DNA of 14,269 nt, from NCBI GenBank assembly GCA_016200595.1, contig JACQEL010000555.1:1-14269 (forward strand). The letters run 5' to 3'. The number at the start of each line of letters is the position of its first letter. The stretch's first letter is position 1. Below the pieces are notes generated by a model. The model had not been told where the DNA came from, made no database searches, and worked only from the letters and a program-made list of their open reading frames with translations. Shown piece after piece: positions 14,021 through 14,269 of this stretch. The position numbers and the translations under genes are program-made. Source of the stretch: Deltaproteobacteria bacterium (GTDB lineage: Bacteria; Desulfobacterota; Binatia; Bin18).

Positions 14021-14212
14021 ATGCTCGTTCTCGACACCGATCATCTTAGCGTTCTAGATTCGTTTTCCGCACTATATTGCAAAGGCCTCTCTATAAAAAA
14101 CACTCACGGTCGGGTAGTGAAAAACTCGCGCCACACCGTGGGCATAAAGAATTTTCCAGGTTTCTTGCTCCCGTCTCGATTGTTCATCCTGGCATCTTCA
14201 TTGCTCTGCTAA
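14021..14212 (+). pseudogene. VapC-type PIN toxin, 5' fragment only
   Basis: The frame starts MLVLDTDHLSVLD, the very characteristic first strand of VapC-type PIN toxins (first catalytic Asp5), with AGAGA upstream. After codon 13 the sequence no longer resembles a PIN domain: the remaining 50 codons lack the expected Glu and Asp motifs and are of unlike composition. The toxin is therefore truncated, probably by deletion or insertion near 14060. The intact antitoxin-like gene lies upstream beyond the 104-nt repeat. Other frames also show no PIN continuation. Confidence 0.65.
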
Positions 14213-14269
14213 TGGCCGAAGTTATTTAAACAGCCCGAAAGCCTCGACATGCGTACTTTCCGATGTGTC
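14061..14269. other. Lower-GC sequence at the window end, unassigned
   Basis: From the point where PIN similarity ends, the last 209 bases have about 47% GC by hand count, clearly lower than the genes upstream. One + strand frame is open from about 14050 to a TAA near 14229 but lacks a good start and a recognisable motif. On the - strand a short frame contains LCPRCGASF, too short to assign. The segment may be the edge of an inserted element or of another gene beyond the window. Confidence 0.4.

Noticed and set aside
14085..14180. Short - strand frame containing CPRCG, as a zinc-ribbon protein or transposase end
   Set aside because: About 30 codons between stops, no start codon in good context, and a single CxxC pair is too weak to assign.
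1..14269. tRNA, rRNA or riboswitch
   Set aside because: I looked for tRNA T-arm-like and rRNA-like stretches and saw none; the structured elements present are simple palindromic repeats. A tRNAscan or Rfam search would settle this.

Overview
The window reads as about 14.3 kb of a moderately GC-rich bacterial chromosome, probably from an uncultured environmental lineage. The double zinc-ribbon / class III cyclase / ATPase / TPR protein, the many hairpin-type dispersed repeats and the degraded toxin-antitoxin genes resemble what is seen in Deltaproteobacteria-like groups such as Binatota or Tectomicrobia. That placement is inference from protein style only; no rRNA or marker gene is present. 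All convincing genes lie on the + strand.

Region 1 (1-894) is the C-terminal third of a glycogen/starch phosphorylase whose start lies outside the window. Region 2 (895-1217) is a spacer holding two hairpin-type repeats; one is a 104-nt element that recurs in inverted orientation at 13897-14000.

Region 3 (1218-7964) is a tightly overlapping three-gene operon. It encodes a transglutaminase-like protease fused to a DUF2126 domain, a circularly permuted ATP-grasp fused to an Alpha-E domain, and a second, stand-alone transglutaminase-like protein. This is the gene set that comparative genomics (Iyer, Aravind and colleagues, 2009) proposed as a bacterial peptide-synthesis or peptide-tagging system: two non-ribosomal amide-bond ligases (permuted ATP-grasp and permuted glutamine-synthetase-like) plus papain-like thiol peptidases. 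As far as I know its substrate is still unknown. The NTN-hydrolase partner often reported with it is not in the window.

Region 4 (7965-8656) is a repeat-rich spacer. It contains a heptanucleotide array, a pair of 88-nt units in inverted orientation, and a fragment similar to the C-terminal end of the cyclase gene further downstream. Region 5 (8657-10045) holds two toxin-antitoxin-like pairs: PIN toxin plus ribbon-helix-helix antitoxin, and MNT nucleotidyltransferase plus HEPN. The HEPN gene has apparently lost its middle, including the place where the RNase motif should be.

Region 6 (10113-13610) is a 1165-residue signalling protein: two zinc ribbons, a class III nucleotide cyclase, an AAA/STAND-type ATPase and TPR-like repeats. 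Its gene carries three arrays of degenerate 7-bp repeats and one of 9-bp repeats, all translated and all at domain junctions or loops. Region 7 (13611-14269) is a decayed VapBC-like pair: a short antitoxin that may end at a premature stop, the second copy of the 104-nt repeat, and only the first dozen or so recognisable codons of a PIN toxin, followed by lower-GC sequence I cannot assign.

The most interesting aspects are the predicted peptide-ligase/transglutaminase operon and the dense, partly gene-invading repeat families whose copies show compensatory base changes.
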